A stretch of DNA of 64,000 nt from G963422275 sp963422275 (GTDB lineage Bacteria; Pseudomonadota; Alphaproteobacteria; Rhodobacterales; Rhodobacteraceae). A program made the position numbers and the translations under genes. The first letter of the stretch is position 1; each line of letters opens with the position of its first letter. The notes under the pieces were generated by a model, which was not told the origin of the DNA, did no database searches, and saw nothing but the letters and a program-made list of their open reading frames with translations. Positions 9,141 to 22,100 of this stretch are shown here, one piece after another. The DNA lies in NCBI GenBank assembly GCA_963422275.1, contig OY729418.1, positions 434,001 through 498,000 of the forward strand, read 5' to 3'.

Positions 9141-9724
9141 GGCAACCTCCTTAGATGAACCACCAGAACAAATACCACGCTAAGAGACCGTTGCGAAAGC
9201 AGGCATTTCTTTCTGCATTGCGACTTCTGGAGCTAGCTGAGCGTCTGGCGGTTGCCAGTCAATGTGTGTACCTTTCCGGTAGCGGTCTTGACGCCCTCAG
9301 GTGCGGTTTCAGGCCCTGATGCGTCGCATCGGGCAAGTTCAGGACAGAGACGCCTAGCCTTGATCCCGGAGCTGGCAAACGCCGCAAAATGGCGCTTGCG
9401 GAACCACCGTTCGTCCAGAAGTTTATAAGCTTCTCGCAGCCCCGCGCAATCGTGCGACGACTATGTGCCCCGGCTACATGCACAAAACAGCAACGTTGCT
9501 ATCATCGTCGGATGGCAGGGCGGAAATCCGAGGTTTTCGGTGCAGGGAGAAAGGATCAGCGACAAGTATATCAGCTCACACGCCAGATCGCGAACGAATG
9601 CGCCGGATACTCCGGATAAGGCGCCAAGTCATGAACCGAAGTCGGTAATTAATCACATCTGGTCGATGCCCCGGGGACGGAAGACCTTGCTCATGAACAC
9701 CTTGAACCGCATTCGAACTGCTTA
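9141..9724. other. Intergenic relic region upstream of dgcN
   Basis: No gene is supported. Bases 9184-9350 match the end of the type B IS relic seen at 560-690 (opposite orientation), 23.34 kb and 52.46 kb, including 'ttgcgaaagcaggcatttc' and 'ggagctagctgagcg'. The rest to 9724 contains only short interrupted frames. The promoter of the dgcN operon must lie in the first part, but no convincing -35/-10 pair was found. Confidence 0.4.
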
Positions 9725-10818
9725 GGGAACCTCTGAATACAACCTGATTTTGGGCGTTGCATTGTGCATCCGGTGTGCGCCTGCCATTTTGCGCCACGCC
9801 TTTTTTCGGGAGATCACGACATGCAGCGCCTTCAGCAATTGACCTTTGCAAGCCTTGAACATGACCTCAAGACGCCCCGCGAGATCTTTTCGGAGCAGAT
9901 GGATAGCCGTATCCGCTGCCAGTGATGCTGCGCGTGCACTGCGTTCAGCTGTTCTGAAATCCGGCGATGGAGGACCTGCTTGCGAGGTCGAGAGCGTCCG
10001 GCGCCTTGCCGGGGCGAGTCCGGAGAAGGTGCCGGACGAGACGACGATCCCGACTTCCGCCGCCGGCTGGAGCGCCGCGGACTGGCGCACCTGCCGTTCG
10101 GGAGATCGGGGATCGCCTGGCCTAACGGGGGTTCTGCTGAAGGAGGGTACCATCGTTGAAGCCACCATCATTTCGGCGCCGTCGTCGACCGGGAACGAGA
10201 GCAACGCCCGCGGTCCGGAGACGCACCAGACAAGGAAGGGGAACCAGCGGCATTTCGGGATGAAGCTGCACATCGGCACCGGTCCCCGGGGGCTGGCGCG
10301 CCATCTGGAGGGAACGGCCGCCAGCGTCGCGACCTGACGCCTTCGGACCGGCTTCTGCACGGCGAGGAGAAACAGGTTTGGGCGGACGCCGGATATCGCG
10401 GGGTCGGGAAGCAGGTAGAGAGAGCGCATCGCGAAGTGGCGTGGCACATTGCCATGAACCCGGGCAAGCGCCGGACGCTGGCGGTGGGCAGCGCGGCGGC
10501 TCTGGCAGAGACGGCGAAGGGCAGGGTACGGGCGTTCGGCTGCGACATGGTTCGCTATCGAGGGCTGGAGAGGAACGCGTAGCGGCTTGCGCCGCTCCCG
10601 GGCTTCTCTAACCTGATGATTGCCCAGCCGCACTTGCAATGACAGGGGAGAAGCGTGTCCGGAATCTGCCGGACCGGCCCTGCTAGGGCTGAAACGGCGG
10701 CGGTTCCGCCCCGAAAACGCTCATTTGGGGCTTCCGGGCCGCAAAAACCGGCCGGTGCAGCCGGGAAAGGCAGTTTCTGCAGCCAAAGCCAGAAAAACTC
10801 CCCAAATCAGAGGTTCCC
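9725..10818. mobile_element. IS5-family element (type A), both ends present, transposase decayed
   Basis: A 1094-bp element with inverted ends GGGAACCTCTGA (left) and TCAGAGGTTCCC (right), flanked by TA on both sides, which fits a 2-bp target duplication. On + it carries shards of an IS5-type transposase: F-A-S-L-E near the start, then G-T-I-V-E-A-T-I-I-S-A-P-S-S-T and T-R-K-G-N-Q-R-H-F-G-M-K-L-H-I-G around 10.14-10.28 kb. Frameshifts and stops split the frame, so it cannot move unaided. Related copies lie at 23.2, 27.6, 34.9, 35.7 and 45.8 kb. Confidence 0.8.
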
Positions 10819-11378
10819 TAGACAGGCTCCTAGGCGAATATGCACCGGATTCAGGTCGCCATCTCGGCTTTCGCGACCCCGGGCGGCGAAACCGCAGCGG
10901 TGCGGTGAGTTCTCCGCACTTGGCACGGGTCTTCTGCATCAAGCGCCGCTGCGTTCACCCGAGTCATCGTCTCGTGTCGCCGGAACTGTTATTGACCTAG
11001 ACGGCCAGAGCCGCTTGCATTGGGCAATGGAGAACACGGTCCACCAAGTAAGGGGCATCGACTTCGTGGCATCGCGACATTTCGCACTTGAACAACGAGG
11101 ACGCGGACAGAACGGCAGACTGAGCCTTCAAGTCTGACATGAACACGCTGCCGGTCGGGTCCGGTGCCTTGCCAGCCTCCGTCATTTTGCCGAAATCACC
11201 GTCACATCAAACCAATCTCAGTGTTGAAAAGTCCTGCGGTGAAAGGACCAGTCTCGGAATCCAGTTTTGCAGTCGTGTCCTGAAATCGGTCTTGGCCACA
11301 GTCCCCACCGCCGTGCCCCCTCAAAGCAATGCTGGAAAGGGCCGGGCCAGAAACGGAGGTTCCGGCCCGGCCAACCGA
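10819..11378. other. Intergenic stretch without recognised genes
   Basis: Between the IS5 relic and the 3' end of the sugar-binding protein gene only short, unconvincing frames occur on either strand. The remaining components of the sugar ABC transporter would be expected here and are absent, so the IS region may have replaced them. Confidence 0.4.
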
Positions 11379-12629
11379 TCACTGCGCGATGGCCACGGCT
11401 TCAACCAGCTCCTGCACCGCGGTCTCGGAGTCATACTCGCCGTTGAAATGCGCCGTCACAACGTCGTAAACCGCGTTCTTGACCGACGCGGGCGCGGCAT
11501 GGCCGTGCGCCATGGAGCCAAAGAGATTGCCCGAGCTGGCGGCAGCGGCAAGATCCTTCATCCCCCGCTTCCCGCAAGCATCGAAGGCCTCGTCGCTGAC
11601 ATCGATGCGGGCCGGAACGGATCCCTTCACGACATTGAACGCAGACTGGAAGGACGGCGACATGATCGCCGACGCGAGCGCCGCCTGTTCGGGCGAAACC
11701 TCTCCGCCCTGGTCAAACATCGCGAACTGGTCCGCATTGAAGGTCACCTGGGCGGCGGTCCCGGGAAAGCGGAAGCAGAGAAAGTCCTCGCCAGGCACCT
11801 TGCCAGCGTTGAGAAACTCGCCCTTCGCCCAGTCGCCCATCATCTGGAACGCGGCATCTCCGTTGATCACCATCGCCGTCGCCAAGTTCCAGTCGCGGCC
11901 CGAAAAGTTCTCGTCAACGTTTGCCCGGATGAAAGCCATGCGATCGAAGGCCTCCCTCATGGCGTCCGATCCGAGGGCTTCCGGATCAAGGTCGATGAAC
12001 GCGGCCTTGTACAATTCCGGGCCGCCGACCGACATCGCAACCGCGTCGAACACGGTCGCGTCCTGCCAAGCCTGGCCGCCGTGGGCAATCGGGGTGACCC
12101 CTGCCGCGGCAAGCGCGCCGACCGCGGCGACGAACTCGTCCCACGTCGTCGGAACGGCAATTCCGCTGGCGTCAAGAACCGACTTGTTGGCCCAGACCCA
12201 GTTCGTCGAGTGGACATTGACCGGCGCCGAAACCCATTTGCCGTCCGACTTCGCAAAGGCCTTGAGGGCATCAGGCACAACCTCATCCCATCCCTCCGCC
12301 GCCGCAACTGCATTCAAGTCGGCAAGCGCCCCCTCATTGGCCCAGTCCAGAATGTCGAAGCCAAGCATCTGCACGGCAGTCGGGGCGTTCCCCGCGGTCA
12401 CGCGCGCCCGAAGCACGGTCATCGCCTGCTCGCCGCCGCCGCCGGCAACCGGCATGTCTTTCCAGCCGATGCCTTGCGACTCGAGATCCTCCTTGAGCAC
12501 GTTCAAGGCGGCAGCTTCGCCGCCCGACGTCCACCAATGCAGGACTTCCACGTCTTCCGCAAGGGCGGCGCTCGCGCCGAACGACGCGACCGAGGCGAGA
12601 ACCGCTGTTTTCGAGAATTGTCTCAGCAT
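11379..12629 (-). CDS. Sugar ABC transporter substrate-binding protein (orphan)
   Basis: A 416-residue periplasmic binding protein of the type that serves glucose/mannose-like sugar importers. A signal peptide (S-V-A-S-F-G-A-S-A-A-L-A) is followed by E-V-L-H-W-W-T-S-G-G-E, typical of this cluster. The start at the third of three closely spaced ATGs is preferred because GGAG then sits six bases upstream (protein M-L-R-Q-F); the first ATG, at 12641, would add four residues and lack a Shine-Dalgarno. Permease and ATPase genes are missing. Either the operon was truncated by the IS copy at 9.7-10.8 kb, or the protein works with components elsewhere. Confidence 0.85.
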   Translation of the reverse strand: MLRQFSKTAVLASVASFGASAALAEDVEVLHWWTSGGEAAALNVLKEDLESQGIGWKDMPVAGGGGEQAMTVLRARVTAGNAPTAVQMLGFDILDWANEGALADLNAVAAAEGWDEVVPDALKAFAKSDGKWVSAPVNVHSTNWVWANKSVLDASGIAVPTTWDEFVAAVGALAAAGVTPIAHGGQAWQDATVFDAVAMSVGGPELYKAAFIDLDPEALGSDAMREAFDRMAFIRANVDENFSGRDWNLATAMVINGDAAFQMMGDWAKGEFLNAGKVPGEDFLCFRFPGTAAQVTFNADQFAMFDQGGEVSPEQAALASAIMSPSFQSAFNVVKGSVPARIDVSDEAFDACGKRGMKDLAAAASSGNLFGSMAHGHAAPASVKNAVYDVVTAHFNGEYDSETAVQELVEAVAIAQ

Positions 12630-13077
12630 TTCCATCTCCATTCAGATTGAACTCAAATGAGCCGACCTCTAGCCAAATCAGGCGTGGAAAGCAAACAGCC
12701 ATTCAGGACCGAGGCATCCGGCCGGGGTTGCGGCAAGGCGGGATGCCGAACCAGGGCGATGCCCTGGAAATGATGACCCCGCCAACCATTTCGGACTTCC
12801 GTCGCGAGCGTGCCGGGCCTTGCGCCGGCCGAGTTCCAGGATCTTCCGGTTCGCGAGGATCATTGCAACCGCAAGCGCACTGAAAGAACTGCGACAGGCA
12901 AGAGCCACACCGGCATCCCTCACGAAAGCGTCGCCCGCTCTTTCGGCGAACGGTTGCACTTGCCCTGCACATCCAGACGGCCAGCAGCCGCCACAGCCAG
13001 ATCAAGGCCTTCCTGCTGTGCCGGAGACGCTTTTGCAAGGTACCTGCATTTGCATTTCTGCTGTTTTTTTTGAGGAC
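12630..13077. other. Intergenic region with an IS1595-type fragment
   Basis: No gene is supported. About bases 12950-13035 (+) match the coding core of the small IS1595-type elements at 33.7 and 50.8 kb (reading roughly C-T-S-R-R, S-R-H-S-Q-I-K in shifted frames), so this is another fragment; neither terminal repeat was found. Composition becomes A+T-rich from about 13040 on, where the giant gene's control region begins. Confidence 0.4.
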
Positions 13078-13135
13078 TACACTATAACCTTGTACTTAGT
13101 GTACCTAAAATATGAAGAGGACCCATAGATATGGG
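13078..13135 (+). promoter_or_regulatory. Dyad operator candidate and RBS hairpin upstream of the giant gene
   Basis: A perfect 7-bp inverted repeat, TACACTA (13078-13084) and TAGTGTA (13097-13103), with a 12-bp spacer, lies 44-69 bp before the start codon in A+T-rich DNA. It could bind a dimeric regulator. Downstream, CCCAT-AGAT-ATGGG (13122-13135) can form a short hairpin whose 3' arm overlaps the G-rich Shine-Dalgarno (13133-13138), so translation could be gated by RNA structure. No standard -35/-10 pair was convincing. Sequence symmetry is seen; function is inferred. Confidence 0.35.
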
Positions 13136-13146
13136 GGATCTTTAAA

Positions 13147-16100
13147 ATGCCGCACGCCGCATCCCATAGTACGTTTGTTCCGCTTGAATCAGAATATGCG
13201 CTTTCGTCTCTAACCCATTGTTTCGCATTGGAGCCGCGGTTGTTGCTATCGGCGGACGCAGGGGCTTTGCTGGGTATTGATTTGATAGCGGGTGAGGATA
13301 GCCATGTTCTAGCCCAAGCTGCATCTGATTCGAGTGATCGGAAAGAGAAGAAGCAAGTCCAGTCTTCTGGAACGCCATCCGGTAATGTGCTCACCACCAT
13401 CAACGAACATGACGCAATTTCCAAGCAAGGAGCTCTTCTAGACCTTGCAAGTGCTGGTTTGCTGCCCGATTCGCTCAAATTTGAAGAACTTGAAATCATC
13501 CAACTTACCCTGAATGGCATGGTTGACGACGGCGAACAGTTGCTTTTTCGCCCTGCGGATGCAGGCATTGATGGCGCATCGATTGCTGCCTATTGGGACG
13601 AAGCCAGCGGAACGCTCACTCTGACCGGTCAGAACCAAAGCAAAGTCGATTGGCTAGCGGCACTGGCGCGTGTAGCCTACCACAATCCAGACAGCAGTCC
13701 GACCGAAACAAAACGAACAGTTTCAGCCGTTATTGTGAACTTCCTAGAAGGGGCTGACGCCTCTTATTTCGAAAAAAACAGTTACACCACGGTCACTGAT
13801 TTGGGAGAACGCATCAGAGAAGGACCGGTTGCGGAAATTAATCCCCGGCAATTGGACCCGCGTAACGACAATTACGGCTTGGAGTTCATCGCTTGGCTAA
13901 GAGTGACGCAGAATGGCGATTATACATTCTACACTGATTCCGACGACGGATCGATGTTATGGATCACATCGGCCGACGGCGTTGAACGCATGGTGGTCGA
14001 CAATGATGGTCTCCATGCCAATCAGGAGCGATACGGTTCATTAAATCTTGTAGCTGGCTATCACCGGATCAGGGTACGCTTCTTTGAAAGCGGCGGCGGT
14101 GAAGTCCTCTCCGTTCACTACCAAGGGCCAGGTATCAGCAAGACAACAGAGTTGCCTTTGTTTAGGAAGCAACTGGGCGATGTAGAAACCGTTGTTTCCT
14201 TCGTTGTGGAAGGACAACCCAATCCCCCCGAATTCATTCGGAAACCGGTATTCTACAAATTGGCACCGGGAGAAAGCTTCCGTGTCACTTCAAAGAATCT
14301 TGGCTTGGAAGATAGAGACACCGCAGACCATTTAGTTAAGATTACCGTTGATGGCTTATCGGGAGGAAGGTTCAAAGACGCCGCTAATGACGGTAAAAAT
14401 TTGCAGTCATTCACTTTGGCGGACGTCAAGGCTGGCAATGTGTTCTTCGTGTATGCTGGGGGCAACCCTGCCGCCACGCTGACCGCTAATGACGGTGCCA
14501 GAAGCACTACAAGCCAAGTAGCATTCACCGATAGTCCTTTCTCAATTATCGAGAATAAACAAATTCCTTTGGATAAGGATAGCGCTCTGCATCTTGTCAT
14601 TAATGGTCACGGCTGGGATGATAGCGACGCGGAGCTTCGCTATGAAATCCAACCGGAAGCACCGCTGGGCGCTTATTGGAATCCTGTAACGAAGACACTT
14701 TCCATTTTCGGCGGAAAAAGCCTTGAAGAGTACGAAACCGCGTTAAGAGGCGTCCAGATTGTTGGCGGGCCGGCAACCGAGGTAATTGGCATCATTGGCC
14801 CGAAAGCTGTTCCTCATGTCGTCAGAACCAGTGCTGGGGAATTTGTGCAGATGCACTTCTACAAATTCAAGGAGTATTTGAGCGTTCGATGGCAGGCAGC
14901 GTTTTCGGATCGTCCCGCGCTAAAATATGACAATGCAATCAAAGGGCATTTGGCTACTTTGAATACTATTGCCGAGTATTATGCTGCTTGGGAAACTCTA
15001 AAACGGGAGGCTGACGGTCTTATTTTGCTCGGCGGTAGCGACCGCACGTCTGATGAAAACTGGATGTGGCATGAACCAAACGGCAAAGACGTTCCTTTTG
15101 AATTTAGGTTAAATGAATTACCATGGTGGGATGGTGAAGGTCGTAGCGATTCTGAGGATTTTCTTGCACTAGCTGTAGAATTTGATTGGGCACCGACAAG
15201 AAACAAAGCTGGATATTTTTATGACATTCATGACAATGGATCCCAAAGTTTGGAAGGTTATGCTGTCGAATATATAGTGAAAAAAAACTACGCGGGTTAC
15301 ATAGGGGTGATCAGTAATTTTGATCAAGCAACACCTACCACACCTCAGGATGCCTTTATCATTAACAAAGGAGAAGATCAGAGAGCACAGGACGGAGATC
15401 GAGGAATCCATTTGACAAAACCCGACCGAACAACCCGGGGAGATCAAAATCCATCGGAAAGTACAAACCGTGACAAACTGCCAAATCCGATATTACCGAC
15501 TACGCATTTATATATGAAGCGCCTCTTCGACTTAGTGTGGAATATAGGATTCGGGTGGGATCGGGACGGTGGAAAAATTAGAGATTCTGATACAGATCAA
15601 TTGCCGATGAAATTTTGGGGAGCGGCCTATTCTGAGAATTTGTTCGTATGGGATATGGCATTCGTAACATTATTCGCAAAATATTCTGATGATGTATTTA
15701 ACGCAATAAGTGGTTTGGAGAATTTTTATGCCCGACAATGGGAAAATGGCCAAATATGGAGAGAGATAACAAAAGACGGGGATGATTTTCAAGGAGGCAC
15801 TGCCAGAACGCCGAACGAAGTTAACCCGCCGCTATTCGCTTGGGCGGAGCTTGCGTATGCAACTCATACCGGCGACGTTTCCCGTTTAGAACGAGTATTG
15901 CCAGCATTGGAAAAACATCTCTTATTTTTGTCATGGCGAAGATTGATCAATACAGGAGGGGCGGCGGGTCTTTACTATCAAACACAGTATGGATCAGGTT
16001 TCGACAATACTCCAAACGGAAACGACGGCAATGGTATAAACAACAGATTCAATATTGGCGAGACAAATTGGAACAGCTCGGATAAATTTCGCGACATGAG

Positions 16101-19100
16101 ACGATTGGGCTGGGTCGAATTGACAGCACAGATGGCTCAGGCGTTCGAATCTCTTGGAAAATTGTATGCGCTAATCGGTCGCGAAGGCAAGGCAGCTTAC
16201 TATGAGAAACGTGCCAAGGAGACGGCACAAGTGATAAATGAAGTTGCATGGGATGATGCAGACAAGTTTTATTATAATGTCGAATTCGACGGGAGTTTTC
16301 GGCAGGCAAGCGGCACAAAGGTCAAATCACTTGGCAATTTCTGGGTATTAGCTGCAGGGGTTTCGCCTCGGGACCGCGCCGAGTACATGCTAAACCACTT
16401 GAGGGACCAGAACAAGTTTTGGACAAAAATGCCGTTCCCAACTCTTTCCAAGGATCATCCTTGGTTCCAAGGTGGTGATTCCCGGGGACGGTATTGGCTG
16501 GGGGGGGTATGGGCTCCAACGAATTACATGGTTATAGAGGGGATCTATCGTTATGGGGATTTGGACCTTGCAAGGAGAGCAGTTGAAAATTATCTTAAAT
16601 TTATGGATAGAACATCTGATAATAGCCAACATAATAGCTTAATGGAAGTATATGATCCAGAGACAGGAAAAAGAAGCTTGAACGCAGATGGCGCTGAGTC
16701 AAAAGACGACTTTGTCGGCTGGACTGGCTTGGGCCCTGTTGCAATGCTTATCGAAAACTATTTGGGTTTCCGGGTAAATGGGATTGAAAAATCTTTGCTT
16801 TGGGATCTCAAGATCATGGAAAGACATGGGATCGAGAATTTGCGGGTAGGTATAGATAATTATGTTGATATTATTGCCAGTGCTAAAAATTCAGAAGATA
16901 ATTCTGTGACTGTCGCTGTATCGGTCTACAAGAATGATAAATCTCCCGGCGTTCTTAATCTCAAAATTGCCCACAATTTGAATAAAATTATATATGATCT
17001 CAAAAAAGGCACCTTAAATCTACCAGAAGTTAATTATTCAGACTTACCTGAATTCTTAAAATCTCTGAAAGACCTAACAGGTTGGAGTTTCGTTCTGCGT
17101 GGATCCCCAGCTGGCCTGTCCATAGATCAATCGAAGGGCACTCTGACTGACACGGTATCTGATCGAACTAAAGGCTTTAAAACTAAAGTGATTATTTCGA
17201 ATGGCGATGCCGTCTATATTATACCCTTGGTACGCGAGGGGACTCCGGCCGTTTCCGGCAGCGCGACCCAGGGCCAGACGCTGACCGCGTCCGGCGATGC
17301 CATCACGGACGCCGACGGGCTCGGCACGATTTCCTGGCAGTGGCAGAGAAAGACCGCGGACGGCAGCTGGACCGACATAAGCGGCGCGAACGCCGCGGCC
17401 TACAAGCTGACCGAGGCGGACGTCGGATCGCTGATCCGGGCCGTGGCCTCCTACACCGACGGGCACGGGGCCAGGGAGACCGTGCCGAGCGCGGCGACCG
17501 CAACCGTGGCCAACGTGAACGATGCGCCGGAAGGGACTCCGGCCGTTTCCGGCAGCGCGACCCAGGGCCAGACGCTGACCGCGTCCGGCGATGCCATCAC
17601 GGACGCCGACGGGCTCGGCACGATTTCCTGGCAGTGGCAGAGAAAGACCGCGGACGGCAGCTGGACCGACATAAGCGGCGCGAACGCCGCGGCCTACAAG
17701 CTGACCGAGGCGGACGTCGGATCGCTGATCCGGGCCGTGGCCTCCTACACCGACGGGCACGGGGCCAGGGAGACCGTGCCGAGCGCGGCGACCGCAACCG
17801 TGGCCAACGTGAACGATGCGCCGGAAGGGACTCCGGCCGTTTCCGGCAGCGCGACCCAGGGCCAGACGCTGACCGCGTCCGGCGATGCCATCACGGACGC
17901 CGACGGGCTCGGCACGATTTCCTGGCAGTGGCAGAGAAAGACCGCGGACGGCAGCTGGACCGACATAAGCGGCGCGAACGCCGCGGCCTACAAGCTGACC
18001 GAGGCGGACGTCGGATCGCTGATCCGGGCCGTGGCCTCCTACACCGACGGGCACGGGGCCAGGGAGACCGTGCCGAGCGCGGCGACCGCAACCGTGGCCA
18101 ACGTGAACGATGCGCCGGAAGGGACTCCGGCCGTTTCCGGCAGCGCGACCCAGGGCCAGACGCTGACCGCGTCCGGCGATGCCATCACGGACGCCGACGG
18201 GCTCGGCACGATTTCCTGGCAGTGGCAGAGAAAGACCGCGGACGGCAGCTGGACCGACATAAGCGGCGCGAACGCCGCGGCCTACAAGCTGACCGAGGCG
18301 GACGTCGGATCGCTGATCCGGGCCGTGGCCTCCTACACCGACGGGCACGGGGCCAGGGAGACCGTGCCGAGCGCGGCGACCGCAACCGTGGCCAACGTGA
18401 ACGATGCGCCGGAAGGGACTCCGGCCGTTTCCGGCAGCGCGACCCAGGGCCAGACGCTGACCGCGTCCGGCGATGCCATCACGGACGCCGACGGGCTCGG
18501 CACGATTTCCTGGCAGTGGCAGAGAAAGACCGCGGACGGCAGCTGGACCGACATAAGCGGCGCGAACGCCGCGGCCTACAAGCTGACCGAGGCGGACGTC
18601 GGATCGCTGATCCGGGCCGTGGCCTCCTACACCGACGGGCACGGGGCCAGGGAGACCGTGCCGAGCGCGGCGACCGCAACCGTGGCCAACGTGAACGATG
18701 CGCCGGAAGGGACTCCGGCCGTTTCCGGCAGCGCGACCCAGGGCCAGACGCTGACCGCGTCCGGCGATGCCATCACGGACGCCGACGGGCTCGGCACGAT
18801 TTCCTGGCAGTGGCAGAGAAAGACCGCGGACGGCAGCTGGACCGACATAAGCGGCGCGAACGCCGCGGCCTACAAGCTGACCGAGGCGGACGTCGGATCG
18901 CTGATCCGGGCCGTGGCCTCCTACACCGACGGGCACGGGGCCAGGGAGACCGTGCCGAGCGCGGCGACCGCAACCGTGGCCAACGTGAACGATGCGCCGG
19001 AAGGGACTCCGGCCGTTTCCGGCAGCGCGACCCAGGGCCAGACGCTGACCGCGTCCGGCGATGCCATCACGGACGCCGACGGGCTCGGCACGATTTCCTG

Positions 19101-22100
19101 GCAGTGGCAGAGAAAGACCGCGGACGGCAGCTGGACCGACATAAGCGGCGCGAACGCCGCGGCCTACAAGCTGACCGAGGCGGACGTCGGATCGCTGATC
19201 CGGGCCGTGGCCTCCTACACCGACGGGCACGGGGCCAGGGAGACCGTGCCGAGCGCGGCGACCGCAACCGTGGCCAACGTGAACGATGCGCCGGAAGGGA
19301 CTCCGGCCGTTTCCGGCAGCGCGACCCAGGGCCAGACGCTGACCGCGTCCGGCGATGCCATCACGGACGCCGACGGGCTCGGCACGATTTCCTGGCAGTG
19401 GCAGAGAAAGACCGCGGACGGCAGCTGGACCGACATAAGCGGCGCGAACGCCGCGGCCTACAAGCTGACCGAGGCGGACGTCGGATCGCTGATCCGGGCC
19501 GTGGCCTCCTACACCGACGGGCACGGGGCCAGGGAGACCGTGCCGAGCGCGGCGACCGCAACCGTGGCCAACGTGAACGATGCGCCGGAAGGGACTCCGG
19601 CCGTTTCCGGCAGCGCGACCCAGGGCCAGACGCTGACCGCGTCCGGCGATGCCATCACGGACGCCGACGGGCTCGGCACGATTTCCTGGCAGTGGCAGAG
19701 AAAGACCGCGGACGGCAGCTGGACCGACATAAGCGGCGCGAACGCCGCGGCCTACAAGCTGACCGAGGCGGACGTCGGATCGCTGATCCGGGCCGTGGCC
19801 TCCTACACCGACGGGCACGGGGCCAGGGAGACCGTGCCGAGCGCGGCGACCGCAACCGTGGCCAACGTGAACGATGCGCCGGAAGGGACTCCGGCCGTTT
19901 CCGGCAGCGCGACCCAGGGCCAGACGCTGACCGCGTCCGGCGATGCCATCACGGACGCCGACGGGCTCGGCACGATTTCCTGGCAGTGGCAGAGAAAGAC
20001 CGCGGACGGCAGCTGGACCGACATAAGCGGCGCGAACGCCGCGGCCTACAAGCTGACCGAGGCGGACGTCGGATCGCTGATCCGGGCCGTGGCCTCCTAC
20101 ACCGACGGGCACGGGGCCAGGGAGACCGTGCCGAGCGCGGCGACCGCAACCGTGGCCAACGTGAACGATGCGCCGGAAGGGACTCCGGCCGTTTCCGGCA
20201 GCGCGACCCAGGGCCAGACGCTGACCGCGTCCGGCGATGCCATCACGGACGCCGACGGGCTCGGCACGATTTCCTGGCAGTGGCAGAGAAAGACCGCGGA
20301 CGGCAGCTGGACCGACATAAGCGGCGCGAACGCCGCGGCCTACAAGCTGACCGAGGCGGACGTCGGATCGCTGATCCGGGCCGTGGCCTCCTACACCGAC
20401 GGGCACGGGGCCAGGGAGACCGTGCCGAGCGCGGCGACCGCAACCGTGGCCAACGTGAACGATGCGCCGGAAGGGACTCCGGCCGTTTCCGGCAGCGCGA
20501 CCCAGGGCCAGACGCTGACCGCGTCCGGCGATGCCATCACGGACGCCGACGGGCTCGGCACGATTTCCTGGCAGTGGCAGAGAAAGACCGCGGACGGCAG
20601 CTGGACCGACATAAGCGGCGCGAACGCCGCGGCCTACAAGCTGACCGAGGCGGACGTCGGATCGCTGATCCGGGCCGTGGCCTCCTACACCGACGGGCAC
20701 GGGGCCAGGGAGACCGTGCCGAGCGCGGCGACCGCAACCGTGGCCAACGTGAACGATGCGCCGGAAGGGACTCCGGCCGTTTCCGGCAGCGCGACCCAGG
20801 GCCAGACGCTGACCGCGTCCGGCGATGCCATCACGGACGCCGACGGGCTCGGCACGATTTCCTGGCAGTGGCAGAGAAAGACCGCGGACGGCAGCTGGAC
20901 CGACATAAGCGGCGCGAACGCCGCGGCCTACAAGCTGACCGAGGCGGACGTCGGATCGCTGATCCGGGCCGTGGCCTCCTACACCGACGGGCACGGGGCC
21001 AGGGAGACCGTGCCGAGCGCGGCGACCGCAACCGTGGCCAACGTGAACGATGCGCCGGAAGGGACTCCGGCCGTTTCCGGCAGCGCGACCCAGGGCCAGA
21101 CGCTGACCGCGTCCGGCGATGCCATCACGGACGCCGACGGGCTCGGCACGATTTCCTGGCAGTGGCAGAGAAAGACCGCGGACGGCAGCTGGACCGACAT
21201 AAGCGGCGCGAACGCCGCGGCCTACAAGCTGACCGAGGCGGACGTCGGATCGCTGATCCGGGCCGTGGCCTCCTACACCGACGGGCACGGGGCCAGGGAG
21301 ACCGTGCCGAGCGCGGCGACCGCAACCGTGGCCAACGTGAACGATGCGCCGGAAGGGACTCCGGCCGTTTCCGGCAGCGCGACCCAGGGCCAGACGCTGA
21401 CCGCGTCCGGCGATGCCATCACGGACGCCGACGGGCTCGGCACGATTTCCTGGCAGTGGCAGAGAAAGACCGCGGACGGCAGCTGGACCGACATAAGCGG
21501 CGCGAACGCCGCGGCCTACAAGCTGACCGAGGCGGACGTCGGATCGCTGATCCGGGCCGTGGCCTCCTACACCGACGGGCACGGGGCCAGGGAGACCGTG
21601 CCGAGCGCGGCGACCGCAACCGTGGCCAACGTGAACGATGCGCCGGAAGGGACTCCGGCCGTTTCCGGCAGCGCGACCCAGGGCCAGACGCTGACCGCGT
21701 CCGGCGATGCCATCACGGACGCCGACGGGCTCGGCACGATTTCCTGGCAGTGGCAGAGAAAGACCGCGGACGGCAGCTGGACCGACATAAGCGGCGCGAA
21801 CGCCGCGGCCTACAAGCTGACCGAGGCGGACGTCGGATCGCTGATCCGGGCCGTGGCCTCCTACACCGACGGGCACGGGGCCAGGGAGACCGTGCCGAGC
21901 GCGGCGACCGCAACCGTGGCCAACGTGAACGATGCGCCGGAAGGGACTCCGGCCGTTTCCGGCAGCGCGACCCAGGGCCAGACGCTGACCGCGTCCGGCG
22001 ATGCCATCACGGACGCCGACGGGCTCGGCACGATTTCCTGGCAGTGGCAGAGAAAGACCGCGGACGGCAGCTGGACCGACATAAGCGGCGCGAACGCCGC

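Noticed and set aside
11139..12650. A 503-residue open frame on +
   Set aside because: It is antisense to the sugar-binding protein gene, which has a signal peptide, ribosome site and family motifs; the + product is Arg/His-rich and unlike any family.
13078..13103. The dyad upstream of the giant gene as a lux box
   Set aside because: The 26-bp arrangement does not match the 20-bp lux-box consensus, and no luxI/luxR genes are in the window; kept only as a generic operator candidate.
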